Assembly (NCBI GenBank): GCA_038750655.1
Contig: JBCDGZ010000015.1
Location: 1 to 64,000, forward strand
DNA: 64,000 nt
From: JBCDGZ01 sp038750655
Lineage (GTDB): Bacteria > Bacteroidota > Bacteroidia > Chitinophagales > Saprospiraceae
Direction of reading: 5' to 3'
Under the pieces are notes generated by a model that worked only from the letters and a program-made list of their open reading frames with translations, did no database searches and was not told where the DNA came from. Of the stretch, positions 48,258 through 56,799 are shown in pieces; position 1 is the stretch's first letter; the number at the start of each line of letters is the position of its first letter. The translations under genes and the position numbers were made by a program.

Positions 48258-51071
48258 ATGGAATACATCGGTGAACACCTCCTCCCTGGCCAATTAGGCC
48301 ACTTTGCTATCCTCCTAGGCTTCGTTAGTAGTTTGCTGGCCGCTGTCAGCTACACAATGGCCACTAATCGCAACGAACTCCCCGAGTTCAAAGGTTGGCG
48401 CAACATCGGTCGCCTTGCCTTCGGCCTCCACGGGCTGTGTATCCTAGCGGCCATCGGCATCATTTTTTACATGATGGCCAATCAATACTACGAATACCAA
48501 TACGTACAGGCCCACGTCTCTGAGGAACTGCCCTCCCAATACATTTTCTCTGCTTTTTGGGAAGGCCAAGAAGGCAGCTTCCTGCTTTGGATGTTCTGGC
48601 ACATTGTCTTGGGGACCATTTTGATGTTTACGGCCAAGAGCTGGGAAGGCCCCGTGATGGCGGTACTTTCTGCGGTGCAGCTGGTCATTGTTTCCATGAT
48701 TGTAGGTCTGTATGTTGATCTGGGGCCCATCTCCTTCAAATTGGGCAGCAGCCCGATGCTCTTGCTGCGCGATGTGGTCAATGCGCCCATTTTCGCCAAT
48801 GCCGACTATCTGTCGCTCATCAAGGGCAATGGCCTCAATCCTTTGCTGCAAAATTATTGGATGACCATCCATCCGCCGACCCTCTTCCTCGGCTTCGCCT
48901 CCACGGTTGTCCCCTTCTGCTTCGCCGTAGCGGGCCTATGGACGGGCCGCCACCGCGAGTGGCTGAAGCCCGTTATGCCCTGGGCCCTCTTCACCGGAGC
49001 CATCCTCGGAACGGGCATCCTGATGGGTGGCGCTTGGGCTTATGAGGCCCTGAGCTTCGGCGGCTATTGGGCCTGGGACCCGGTAGAAAACGCCTCCTTG
49101 GTGCCCTGGCTTATCCTGTTGGCCGGCATCCACACCAATCTAATTGCCAATAAAACGGGCTATTCTATACGCAGTACCTATTTGTTTTATCTCCTGACCT
49201 TCCTACTTATTGTCTACTCGACCTTCTTGACGCGGAGTGGTGTGTTGGGAGAAACATCAGTACATGCCTTCACTGAAATGGGCTTAGAGTGGCAGCTCAT
49301 TATCTTTATCCTGGCTTCCACTGCGCTAGGGGGAGGCTTTCTGGCGGCTCGCTGGAAAGACATTCCGACGCCTAAGAAGGAGGAGGCCAGCAGCTCGCGC
49401 GAGTTTTGGATGTTCATCGGCTCACTGGTCCTACTGTTTTCCGCAGCACTGATCACCGCCTCAACGTCGCTGCCTGTTTTCAACAAAATTGCTAAATTCT
49501 TCGACCCAGAATTTACCGGCCGGACTATCACCGAGCCGATCACTCACTACAACAAATACCAACTCTGGATTGGGGTGTTCATTGGTCTACTGAGTGGCGG
49601 AGTGCAGTACCTGCGCTTCAAAGAGTTTAACTGGAAAGGCCACCAGCGCAAGTTTTGGATACATACTGCGGTGGCTTCTGTAGTCTCGGTGGCCCTCACC
49701 GCGCTTACCATTCAATGGATCAACGCCAATGCCTGGCAGTATGTGCTGCTGCTCTTCACGGGCATCTTTGCCGTCATTAGCAACCTGGATTATTTGATCA
49801 TTATTGCTAGAGGCAATCTAAAAATGGCGTCCTCGGCCTTCGCCCACATCGGCTTTGGTTTGATGATCGTCGGGGTATTGGCCTCGGGTTTGAATAAGGA
49901 GTTTATTTCGGAAAATCGCTTTGCGCAGGAGGGATTAATCGAAGGTTTTGAGGAGGAAGATTATAATAGAAATATCCTGCTGCTGAAGGGCATACCGATG
50001 TTTATGCGGGGCTATGAGGTGACCTATGTGGAGGATACGATTGATACCTACACGCGTACGTTCCAGGTGGATTATAAGCGGAAAAACAAGCTAGGTGAGG
50101 TGATAGAAGAATTCACCCTCTATCCCAATGTACTCTACGATAAGAGCTTCACCAAAATTGCAGCGTCTAATCCATCGACCAAGCATTACCTGCATCGGGA
50201 TATTTTTACCCACATTGCTTCACTGCCCAAAGCCATGATCGATCCGAACTTTGCGCAACAGATGGAGGATAGTTTGAATTATACGCCCTACGAAATGGCT
50301 ATCGGTGATACCATTTTCACCACAAAATACTACGCTATTCTGGAAGAGACGACCCGCTCTCCTATGCATCCAGATTATGAGGCCAAAGAAAAAGACATTG
50401 CCCTGGGGGTCAAACTGGCCGTCCGCGAACTCAACTCTGATTCGGTTTGGTACGCTGAACCGATGTTGGCCGTTAACGGTACTATGCTCTACGGTTATCC
50501 GGATCAGATCAATGATTTGGGGATTAAAGTGAAAATGCCACAGAAGGCATTTGAGCAATATTTTGATCCGGGGGAAGACCTCGAATACCAGCCACATGTG
50601 ATGAAGCAGGGTGATGAATTTTACCTCAACGGCTACAAGGTGCGCTTCAAGGGTTTCCAGCCTAAGCCCACTCATCCCGACTATATCCCGCAGGAGGGCG
50701 ACATCGCTGTTTCGGCACTGCTGGACATTACGACTCCTGATCAGCGCCAAATCTTCGAGTCCAACCCTGTTTATCTCATCCGCAACAGCCGGCCTTTCAT
50801 TATCCAAGACCGGGTTGATGAGCTGGGCTGGCATTTCCGCTTTACGGAACTAGACCCCAATGCCCAGACTGGGCGTATTGAGGTGGCCATTGGCAAGGTG
50901 GGCAAGAAAAAGCTGACGGTGGATATTGCCGAAGATGCCACGCGCTCTGACTACATTGTGCTGGAGGCGATTGTATTTCCGGGCATCAACTTCTTCTGGG
51001 TCGGTTCGATTATGATGATGCTGGGCTTACTACTGGGCTTCTTGTTCCGGTTGGGTCGCCGTGGGGCCTAA
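48258..51071 (+). CDS. ccmF: CcmF-like cytochrome c haem lyase subunit
   Basis: A 937-residue membrane protein with the CcmF/CcsA core in the first two thirds. The WWD haem-handling motif reads GGYWAWDPVENASLVPWL, with conserved His sites near HPPTLFLGFAST and LTRSGVLGETSVHAF. The protein is about 280 residues longer than enterobacterial CcmF; residues about 575-905 form a large soluble region (periplasmic by topology) before a final helix (FFWVGSIMMMLGLLLGFLF). It follows ccmE by 11 bp, so the pair works in haem attachment to apocytochrome c. No ccmA, B, C, D, G or H is in the window. Confidence 0.9.
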   Translation: MEYIGEHLLPGQLGHFAILLGFVSSLLAAVSYTMATNRNELPEFKGWRNIGRLAFGLHGLCILAAIGIIFYMMANQYYEYQYVQAHVSEELPSQYIFSAFWEGQEGSFLLWMFWHIVLGTILMFTAKSWEGPVMAVLSAVQLVIVSMIVGLYVDLGPISFKLGSSPMLLLRDVVNAPIFANADYLSLIKGNGLNPLLQNYWMTIHPPTLFLGFASTVVPFCFAVAGLWTGRHREWLKPVMPWALFTGAILGTGILMGGAWAYEALSFGGYWAWDPVENASLVPWLILLAGIHTNLIANKTGYSIRSTYLFYLLTFLLIVYSTFLTRSGVLGETSVHAFTEMGLEWQLIIFILASTALGGGFLAARWKDIPTPKKEEASSSREFWMFIGSLVLLFSAALITASTSLPVFNKIAKFFDPEFTGRTITEPITHYNKYQLWIGVFIGLLSGGVQYLRFKEFNWKGHQRKFWIHTAVASVVSVALTALTIQWINANAWQYVLLLFTGIFAVISNLDYLIIIARGNLKMASSAFAHIGFGLMIVGVLASGLNKEFISENRFAQEGLIEGFEEEDYNRNILLLKGIPMFMRGYEVTYVEDTIDTYTRTFQVDYKRKNKLGEVIEEFTLYPNVLYDKSFTKIAASNPSTKHYLHRDIFTHIASLPKAMIDPNFAQQMEDSLNYTPYEMAIGDTIFTTKYYAILEETTRSPMHPDYEAKEKDIALGVKLAVRELNSDSVWYAEPMLAVNGTMLYGYPDQINDLGIKVKMPQKAFEQYFDPGEDLEYQPHVMKQGDEFYLNGYKVRFKGFQPKPTHPDYIPQEGDIAVSALLDITTPDQRQIFESNPVYLIRNSRPFIIQDRVDELGWHFRFTELDPNAQTGRIEVAIGKVGKKKLTVDIAEDATRSDYIVLEAIVFPGINFFWVGSIMMMLGLLLGFLFRLGRRGA

Positions 51072-51082
51072 TTGATCAAATC

Positions 51083-51871
51083 ATGGTACTTCCTAAGATT
51101 ATACTGATTGGTGCAGGTAATGTTGGCTACCATTTAGGTGCCCGCATCCGGGACTGTGGTCTGCCTTTGCTGCAGGTGTACAGCCGGACGGCGGCAAAGG
51201 CCCGCGCGCTGGCCCAACGCAGCCAGACCCACTACACTACCCAACTGAGCCGGATCAGCCCAGAGGGCGACCTGTACATCTTGGCGGTCAACGACGATTC
51301 GATTGGAGCGGTGGCGGAGCAGTTGGCGCGGCGGCTCCCGAAGGGCAAATTGCTGGTACATACGTCGGGGGCGACGCCCAGCGGAGCCATTGCCCAGCAC
51401 TATCCCGGCGCCGGTATCCTCTATCCCCTACAGACCTTTTCGCTGGACCGCCAGCCCGACTTCGAACAGATTCCCATTTGCATCCACGCCCAGCAGCCCG
51501 TGCATCTGCGCCTGCTGGAAACCGTTGGCCGTCGAATCAGCCCCAAGGTCTACCCCATCGATGATGAACAGCGCGCCATCCTCCACGTCGCCGCCGTTTT
51601 TGTCAATAATTTCACCAACCACCTCTTCTCCATCGGTGAAGACATCTGTCTCCGCGAAGAGCTGCCCTTTGAGCTGTTGAAGCCGCTGATTGCAGAAACG
51701 GTCGCCAAGATTCAGGAACATCGCGCGGCCGAGATGCAGACGGGGCCCGCCGCCCGCGGCGACCAGGCTACCATCGCCCGGCACCTAGATTACCTAAGCA
51801 ACGAACCTGCACTCGCCCGTCTTTACCAGCAACTTAGTCAAAGCATCAATCCAAAGCTCAAAAGTAGCTGA
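51083..51871 (+). CDS. Rossmann-fold DUF2520 protein
   Basis: A 262-residue protein. Residues 1-120 are a Rossmann NAD(P)-binding domain (IILIGAGNVGYHLGARI) resembling those of 6-phosphogluconate and pyrroline-5-carboxylate reductases, and residues about 130-255 are the DUF2520 helical domain (LHVAAVFVNNFTNHLFSIGEDIC). The reaction is unknown. It starts 11 bp after the ccmF-like gene and may share its transcript; that link is common in Bacteroidota but its meaning is unclear. Confidence 0.9.
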   Translation: MVLPKIILIGAGNVGYHLGARIRDCGLPLLQVYSRTAAKARALAQRSQTHYTTQLSRISPEGDLYILAVNDDSIGAVAEQLARRLPKGKLLVHTSGATPSGAIAQHYPGAGILYPLQTFSLDRQPDFEQIPICIHAQQPVHLRLLETVGRRISPKVYPIDDEQRAILHVAAVFVNNFTNHLFSIGEDICLREELPFELLKPLIAETVAKIQEHRAAEMQTGPAARGDQATIARHLDYLSNEPALARLYQQLSQSINPKLKSS

Positions 51872-51925
51872 GTTTTACTATCTTACTGCTGAGCAATATT
51901 CATTCACCAAAGCACTACCCCTACC

Positions 51926-52204
51926 ATGCGCATCATTGGCTCCATCGATCATCCCGTTATGAAGATCACCGTCTTCAAAATGGACAATAAACTGTCCGTG
52001 AAATTCGAAACGGGCTTGTACGAACAAATCTATAAATTCCGCACCGGCGACTCGATCAATACCCTGGAAGATATGCAGCAGTTGGTGGATGAGCCCTTCA
52101 TCAACAGCGTCCTGGCGGAAATGACGACCCTGCATCAGATCAAAAGCCAGGCTCTCAGCCGCTTGCTTCCCGAAGAAGAGGAGGATTTTGATCAAATTAT
52201 TTAA
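51926..52204 (+). CDS. Small conserved-looking protein of unknown function
   Basis: A 92-residue soluble protein (MRIIGSIDHPVMKITVFKMD...) with a short beta-sheet-like N-terminal half and a helical, acidic C-terminal half ending EEEEDFDQII. It has no signal, membrane helix or metal motif. It follows the DUF2520 gene by 54 bp on the same strand, so it could be the fourth gene of the ccm operon. Its good codon structure and distinct composition support a real gene. Its stop lies next to a perfect palindrome AGAACATGTTCT (52204-52215). Confidence 0.65.
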   Translation: MRIIGSIDHPVMKITVFKMDNKLSVKFETGLYEQIYKFRTGDSINTLEDMQQLVDEPFINSVLAEMTTLHQIKSQALSRLLPEEEEDFDQII

Positions 52205-52213
52205 GAACATGTT

Positions 52214-52984
52214 CTAAAAATCTAAACGAATCCCGTTGGTCAGTCTATAGATGGTATTGGCAACACCCTCCGGCACCTTCGAATCATAGATGATATTGAA
52301 GCTGGCCTTGAACCGGAGTTTACTGTTGATGGCGATCAGTAAACTGGACTGCGAGGACAAGCGCCAATCGGCCAGCTTGTTGAGCAAAGGCTGGTAATAA
52401 GTCGTACTGGCAATGGTGACATTGGACAGCGGCTTATAGTTGAACGACAGGTAAGTACTGAGACGGTTATCATTCAAAATGACCTCTGGGTCGGTCTCTC
52501 GGTTGTATTCGTACATGTAGAGCGTCCCCAAGAAAGCCCTTATTTTATCATTTCGAAACAACCGAAACCGAGGCCCGGTGCCCAGCAACGTACGCAGCCG
52601 AAGGTTGAGCCGCTCGTCGTACTGCGCTTGCACAAAAGCCTCCCAAGTCAACCATTTATTGACATTATAATTATAACGGAAGTGCTGAAAGCCATTATTG
52701 ACAAAATCTTTGCCCTCCGCTTTCACCAGATTGAAATTACTCAGCGACATAAACCAATGACGGTACTGCAGGCGCTCCACCCGAAGGGCTCCATTGATGG
52801 TGATGATCTCGCTTCCATTATTAACCAGCGTCAATCCAGCGTTGATAAAGCCATACCAACCGGCAGTATCCTGGCGTTCAACGCGCTTGTCCTCTATGTT
52901 AACAATCTGAGCGGCAGCCAATTGGCTAAGCAATACCAATACTCCAATTAAAAGGTAGGTAGCCGTAGGGCGTAGGGTTTTCAT
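52214..52984 (-). CDS. DUF481-family outer-membrane beta-barrel protein
   Basis: A 256-residue protein with a signal peptide (LIGVLVLLSQLAAAQ) and an all-beta sequence rich in aromatic girdle residues (FRYNYNVNKWLTWEAFVQAQY, LRLRTLLGTGPRFRLF) ending in an aromatic residue (NGIRLDF), as in outer-membrane barrels of the DUF481 family. Function is unknown. It converges on the small protein gene with a 9-bp gap and stands alone on its strand. Confidence 0.82.
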   Translation of the reverse strand: MKTLRPTATYLLIGVLVLLSQLAAAQIVNIEDKRVERQDTAGWYGFINAGLTLVNNGSEIITINGALRVERLQYRHWFMSLSNFNLVKAEGKDFVNNGFQHFRYNYNVNKWLTWEAFVQAQYDERLNLRLRTLLGTGPRFRLFRNDKIRAFLGTLYMYEYNRETDPEVILNDNRLSTYLSFNYKPLSNVTIASTTYYQPLLNKLADWRLSSQSSLLIAINSKLRFKASFNIIYDSKVPEGVANTIYRLTNGIRLDF

Positions 52985-53056
52985 TAGGTTATTTTTCCTC
53001 TGGTCATCAAAAGTCGCTACGAATATAGTCGATTCTTGAAGAGGGGGAAAAAATAA

Positions 53057-53686
53057 TTACCCCAAGTTCTTCTTCCGATTGTATATAAATGAGGAGCCTC
53101 CCAATAAGAATACTACCAAGAGCACCCAGCTGATCGTCAAGGGAAAAGGGCTGAAGAAAGCAGCCACCATTGGCTGCTCGTCTTTTGTTCCTAAAGTCGC
53201 CTGATAATGATTCCGCTTTGACAATACAACCTTGGCTTGCCTCCCCGGAGTTTTCCACCAAAAAACGGAATGGTGATTCCCATTTTCGCTAAAGCAGTCT
53301 ACCTTAATCTCTAGCTGCTTGACGACATTAGGATACTGCTCGATCGCCAACTTCAAATCCGTTTGGTGGTGGCCCAGTTTGATCCCCCCTTCACCAATCA
53401 GTAGAGGGCGGCCATCGGCTCGGAGATGGGTTTTTTCTTTGATGTACTGAACGGCCAACTGTTTGTAGGCAGTACTCGAAATGGTGGTAAAATCTGTATC
53501 CTGAAAATGAGTCGTCAAAGCCTGATGCAGGCCGACCTGGCTGAGGTAGATATTCAAAATCGCCCCTCCTTGCGGAAGCGCCTTCAATTCGAATTTAGCC
53601 GTCAGCGGGTTATGGGCCATTGCACTTGAACCAGCAAGTGCAACGGCTATGATCAAAAAAATTATTCTCATGACTGTTGTGTTCAT
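53057..53686 (-). CDS. Uncharacterised periplasmic protein with C-terminal membrane anchor
   Basis: A 209-residue protein with a signal peptide (IIFLIIAVALAGSSAMAHN), a beta-rich middle and a C-terminal membrane helix (TISWVLLVVFLLGGSSFIYNRKK). The mature start HNPLTAKFELK is like that of small exported copper or HupE-linked proteins, but I cannot assign a family. It starts 24 bp after the YHYH gene on the same strand, so the two are probably translated from one transcript and may act together on the envelope. Confidence 0.6.
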   Translation of the reverse strand: MNTTVMRIIFLIIAVALAGSSAMAHNPLTAKFELKALPQGGAILNIYLSQVGLHQALTTHFQDTDFTTISSTAYKQLAVQYIKEKTHLRADGRPLLIGEGGIKLGHHQTDLKLAIEQYPNVVKQLEIKVDCFSENGNHHSVFWWKTPGRQAKVVLSKRNHYQATLGTKDEQPMVAAFFSPFPLTISWVLLVVFLLGGSSFIYNRKKNLG

Positions 53687-53710
53687 ACAAATTGGATTTC
53701 TCCAATTGGG

Positions 53711-54823
53711 TTATTGGTAAGAAAAAGCGGCTGCTACTGAAGCACCGACGAGGCAAGGCGGAACATTGGGGGCCTCCGTACTTGAGGCGTGGTAATGGTA
53801 AATTTCCCCCGGAAAATCTGGGGTCGGCCCAACATGGCCATTGCATTCATCTAAATCTGTGGGCAGCGTTCCGTCGCTATCTTTAGAGGCATAGATGGGG
53901 AAGCCATCTTTGGCAAAACCGACCAGTAGGGTTTCATCTTGAGCAAAATTGGTGCACGCCACCTCCGTTATATTATGCGCTTGGAGTACATTATTCATCT
54001 CTTGTGGGATGAAATGCAGGTGGTAGTAACCAAAGGGATCAATGTGGCCACCGCAAGGGTCGATGGAAGGAATGGCACCGCCGCCACCGGGCCTACCGGG
54101 CATCCCCTGGGTCGCCGAAGGCGGGTCGCCCGTCAGTGGAATACCGTCAATCGAAACCCCCAGGTTTTCGACTGAACGCAGCTGATCAGGAGAAGCCAGC
54201 AGCACCGGCTCGGTAGGAATCAAGAAGGTCAGCTCCAGGTTATCATCGGGTGTAGCTTCCAAGCAGGCTCCACCACTCGGAGGAGGGCCAGCGCTCATAT
54301 TTCCAGGGTCCACGATGGTAATGTTACCATCCGCATCAACAAGATCATAACCGTCGGCTTCCATCGCCTCCCACAAGCTCCGCTTCATCACCTGAAACCC
54401 CGGATTAGTAGCACCATCGTAGATGCCCACTCCACCAATGTCGTCAATGGTCTGCGGGCAATAGGGGCCGTCTTCAACAGGATTGCTGCGGAACACCATT
54501 TCGTAGCAAGTCGTCGAGGAGCCATCTTCCAGCGTACAATTCACCGTTTTAAAAGAAATCAAAGCCGAGCTGTTAAAATAAGATTCATCAAGGCGGTAAG
54601 TATTTGCATCGGTATCATCGGTGTCATCGGCATTGGCGACATAGCCGGTGGGCTGTTCGCAAGCATCCTGAGCAACATCGAGATTTCCGAGACCATCTTC
54701 GTCGGCATCTTCATACCAAGTCAGGGTTGTACAAGGGGAATCGTCGTCCTTATCGCAGGAAGACAAAAAGGACAGGGGGCCAATGAGGGCCACTAGGCAA
54801 AAAACTAATCTTTTCTTATTCAT
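53711..54823 (-). CDS. YHYH-domain lipoprotein
   Basis: A 370-residue lipoprotein (SFLSSCDKDD; Cys at about residue 23). An Asp-rich stretch (YEDADEDGLGNLDVAQDACEQ, a TSP3/MopRS-like calcium site) is followed by a YHYH domain: GGHIDPFGYYHLHF at about residue 260 and EIYHYHASST near 345. The His-rich motifs suggest metal binding, but catalysis is not established. It has an 11-bp perfect hairpin directly before its start codon, and the small membrane-anchored protein follows 24 bp later. Confidence 0.88.
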   Translation of the reverse strand: MNKKRLVFCLVALIGPLSFLSSCDKDDDSPCTTLTWYEDADEDGLGNLDVAQDACEQPTGYVANADDTDDTDANTYRLDESYFNSSALISFKTVNCTLEDGSSTTCYEMVFRSNPVEDGPYCPQTIDDIGGVGIYDGATNPGFQVMKRSLWEAMEADGYDLVDADGNITIVDPGNMSAGPPPSGGACLEATPDDNLELTFLIPTEPVLLASPDQLRSVENLGVSIDGIPLTGDPPSATQGMPGRPGGGGAIPSIDPCGGHIDPFGYYHLHFIPQEMNNVLQAHNITEVACTNFAQDETLLVGFAKDGFPIYASKDSDGTLPTDLDECNGHVGPTPDFPGEIYHYHASSTEAPNVPPCLVGASVAAAFSYQ

Positions 54824-54829
54824 TTTTTT

Positions 54830-54868
54830 AAGGATTTCCCTTTAGACTATTGGTGTTGGGAAATCCTT
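54830..54868 (-). promoter_or_regulatory. Hairpin just before the YHYH start codon
   Basis: On the minus strand AAGGATTTCCC and GGGAAATCCTT form a perfect 11-bp stem with a 17-nt loop (54868-54858 with 54840-54830). It ends six bases before the ATG at 54823, so it could hide or expose the translation start region. On the plus strand a smaller CGCT/AGCG hairpin and seven T follow, so it could also be part of a terminator. Confidence 0.5.
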
Positions 54869-54934
54869 CGCTGAAGCGTGTTTTTTTATGGTCAGTGTCC
54901 TCTGACGAGAGCTGCCGTGTACACCCAAAGTAAG

Positions 54935-56065
54935 CTACTGAAAGAGATAATACTGCAAGCCCAAAGTCACAAAAAAATCCTGGCCCTTGGCGGTGAAGGG
55001 GAATTGATTGCGCTCCTCCCCGTAGGAAGAGGGAAAGTTTTTGTAGAAGGTGCGCCAGAGGCGGTAGCCGAACAGATCGAGGCTGAGTTGGGGGGTGACG
55101 AAGATGGCATAGCCGAGGCCGGCGCGCAGCGAGCGCAGGTGGTCGCTGATGAAGAGGCTGCCTTCGCTGCCGTATTTTACGAGGATATTGGTGTAGCCGA
55201 AGCCGAGATCAGCGAAGAGGAATTTGTGTTTGCCGAAGGGGTGATAGTAGCGCCCGAAGAGCGTAGCCCCTAGATCGATGGTGCGTAGGCCGTTGGCGAG
55301 GCCGATGTCGAATTCGAGGCCGAGGGCGACTTGCCGGAAGAGCAGGTAGCTGGCGGTGGGCCGGAATTCGAAGTTCCGAGCGGGGGAAGGGGCGCGGCGG
55401 TTAAATACGATTTCGGTAACGCGGGGGGTGAAGCCGATTTGGCCACCGAGGCCCCACTGGCCTTTTTGCAGCGGCGGAGGGGAATGTTCAAAGGGATCGA
55501 CTTTGCGGTTACTTTCGAGCAAGAGGCGCAGCCGAATATCGACGAAATTGGCCCCATCGGTGATCTGAAGGTCGTCGTTGAGCTTGAGGGTAGAGAGAAA
55601 GCCAAAGTTGTAAATCCCTTCGATGAGCAGGCGCGGCGTGATGGCGTAGCTGTTTCCAATGAGGAAATAATAATCCGAAAAGATGCGTCGGGAGGGGCGC
55701 TGCTGGACGTTGCGGGCGCGATTGATGGCCAAGCGATCCCATCGTAATCCGGCAAAAAGGCTGAGCGAAGATTGATTGACAAGGTAGTAGCGGCTCCACA
55801 ATTGGTTGGTGACATTGGCTTGCAGGCTGACCAGGCGCAGGCGCAGACCGCTGCCGATGGCCAAGCGATTCATCAAAAAGTAGCCTACCCCTATGCGGAG
55901 GTCAGTGGTACCGACTTCCGTAACTTCTCCAAGATTAACCCTAGAATAGTTTAGATTACCTTCTACTAACCACTGTCCCTTTTTCAGTTGGGCGGAGCAG
56001 GGCCTCAGCAGGCTACACAATAGAAGAGTCAAAAAAAAGTATTGTAAAGTAGTTTTCATAAGCAA
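54935..56065 (-). CDS. Outer-membrane beta-barrel protein of unknown function
   Basis: A 376-residue protein with a signal peptide (LLLCSLLRPCSAQ) and two similar halves: an N-terminal barrel-like portion beginning KKGQWLVEGNLNYSRV and a second beginning LQKGQWGLGGQIGFTPRV at about residue 200, each with alternating strands, and a final aromatic residue (GLQYYLFQ). The repeat suggests a duplicated porin-like domain or a 16-strand barrel. No ligand motif is seen. It starts 10 bp after the uridine kinase gene on the same strand and may be co-transcribed. Confidence 0.75.
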   Translation of the reverse strand: MLMKTTLQYFFLTLLLCSLLRPCSAQLKKGQWLVEGNLNYSRVNLGEVTEVGTTDLRIGVGYFLMNRLAIGSGLRLRLVSLQANVTNQLWSRYYLVNQSSLSLFAGLRWDRLAINRARNVQQRPSRRIFSDYYFLIGNSYAITPRLLIEGIYNFGFLSTLKLNDDLQITDGANFVDIRLRLLLESNRKVDPFEHSPPPLQKGQWGLGGQIGFTPRVTEIVFNRRAPSPARNFEFRPTASYLLFRQVALGLEFDIGLANGLRTIDLGATLFGRYYHPFGKHKFLFADLGFGYTNILVKYGSEGSLFISDHLRSLRAGLGYAIFVTPQLSLDLFGYRLWRTFYKNFPSSYGEERNQFPFTAKGQDFFVTLGLQYYLFQ

Positions 56066-56074
56066 GCCGATCAG

Positions 56075-56713
56075 TTAGTCGGAGCGTTGAGACAGGTGGT
56101 ATTTCAAATACCCCTTTAATACCTCAAGCCCATTTACAAAGGTCTCATTATTATTAATGATCAAATCGGCTTTTTCCATATACGGTTCGATGTATTTTTC
56201 AAAATTTGGCATAACATGATGCTCATAGCGGTACAGCACATCATCAATCGGATAGTTGCGCTCGATCTGATCTCGCTTGATGCGGCGAATGACTTTGAGG
56301 TTGGGCTTGGCGTGCAGGAAAACCTTGAGATCGAGCAGTTTACGCATTTTCTTAAAATGAAATATAAAAAGCCCCTCCACAATGATAATGGGGGTAGGTT
56401 TGAACACCAGCACTCGAGGATTGGCAGATTTGTTGTTAAACGTATATTCTTCGCGCATCACCGTTTCCCCTCTCAATAACTTTTTGACATCCTGGATAAA
56501 GTCGACCTTGTAGATCGATTTGGGTTTGTCAAAATTACGGATGCCCGACTCATCTTCATCTTGCTCCTCCCGAGGCCGGTAGTAATCATCCTGCGAGATT
56601 ACGCAGAGTTCTTTTTCCGAAAAGGCAGATTGCAACTCTCGGATGAAAGTCGTTTTACCCGATCCGCTACCACCGGTCACCCCAATGAGATATGGTCGCT
56701 CCATTTTAATCAA
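56075..56713 (-). CDS. udk: Uridine kinase
   Basis: A 212-residue P-loop kinase with Walker A GGSGSGKTTF (about residue 14), the substrate motif ISQDDYYRPRE, and the lid segment VIRRIKRDQIERNYPIDDVL. It phosphorylates uridine and cytidine. The nucleoside transporter gene diverges 86 bp away, so uptake and phosphorylation are probably controlled together. The downstream barrel gene is 9 bp away and could be an outer-membrane partner, but that is only positional. Confidence 0.92.
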   Translation of the reverse strand: MIKMERPYLIGVTGGSGSGKTTFIRELQSAFSEKELCVISQDDYYRPREEQDEDESGIRNFDKPKSIYKVDFIQDVKKLLRGETVMREEYTFNNKSANPRVLVFKPTPIIIVEGLFIFHFKKMRKLLDLKVFLHAKPNLKVIRRIKRDQIERNYPIDDVLYRYEHHVMPNFEKYIEPYMEKADLIINNNETFVNGLEVLKGYLKYHLSQRSD

Positions 56714-56757
56714 CTATTTTGGCGGAAAAATAGCAATAATATTCAAAAATGAATTAT

Positions 56758-56765
56758 TACATTTG
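56758..56765 (+). promoter_or_regulatory. Candidate -7 element of the nucleoside transporter promoter
   Basis: TACATTTG matches TAnnTTTG exactly and lies 34 nt before the transporter start. No TTG stands at the expected distance upstream, so the promoter is incomplete by consensus. Confidence 0.4.
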
Positions 56766-56799
56766 GAAGAATAAGCAAACTTAAGGATAAACAAAAACT

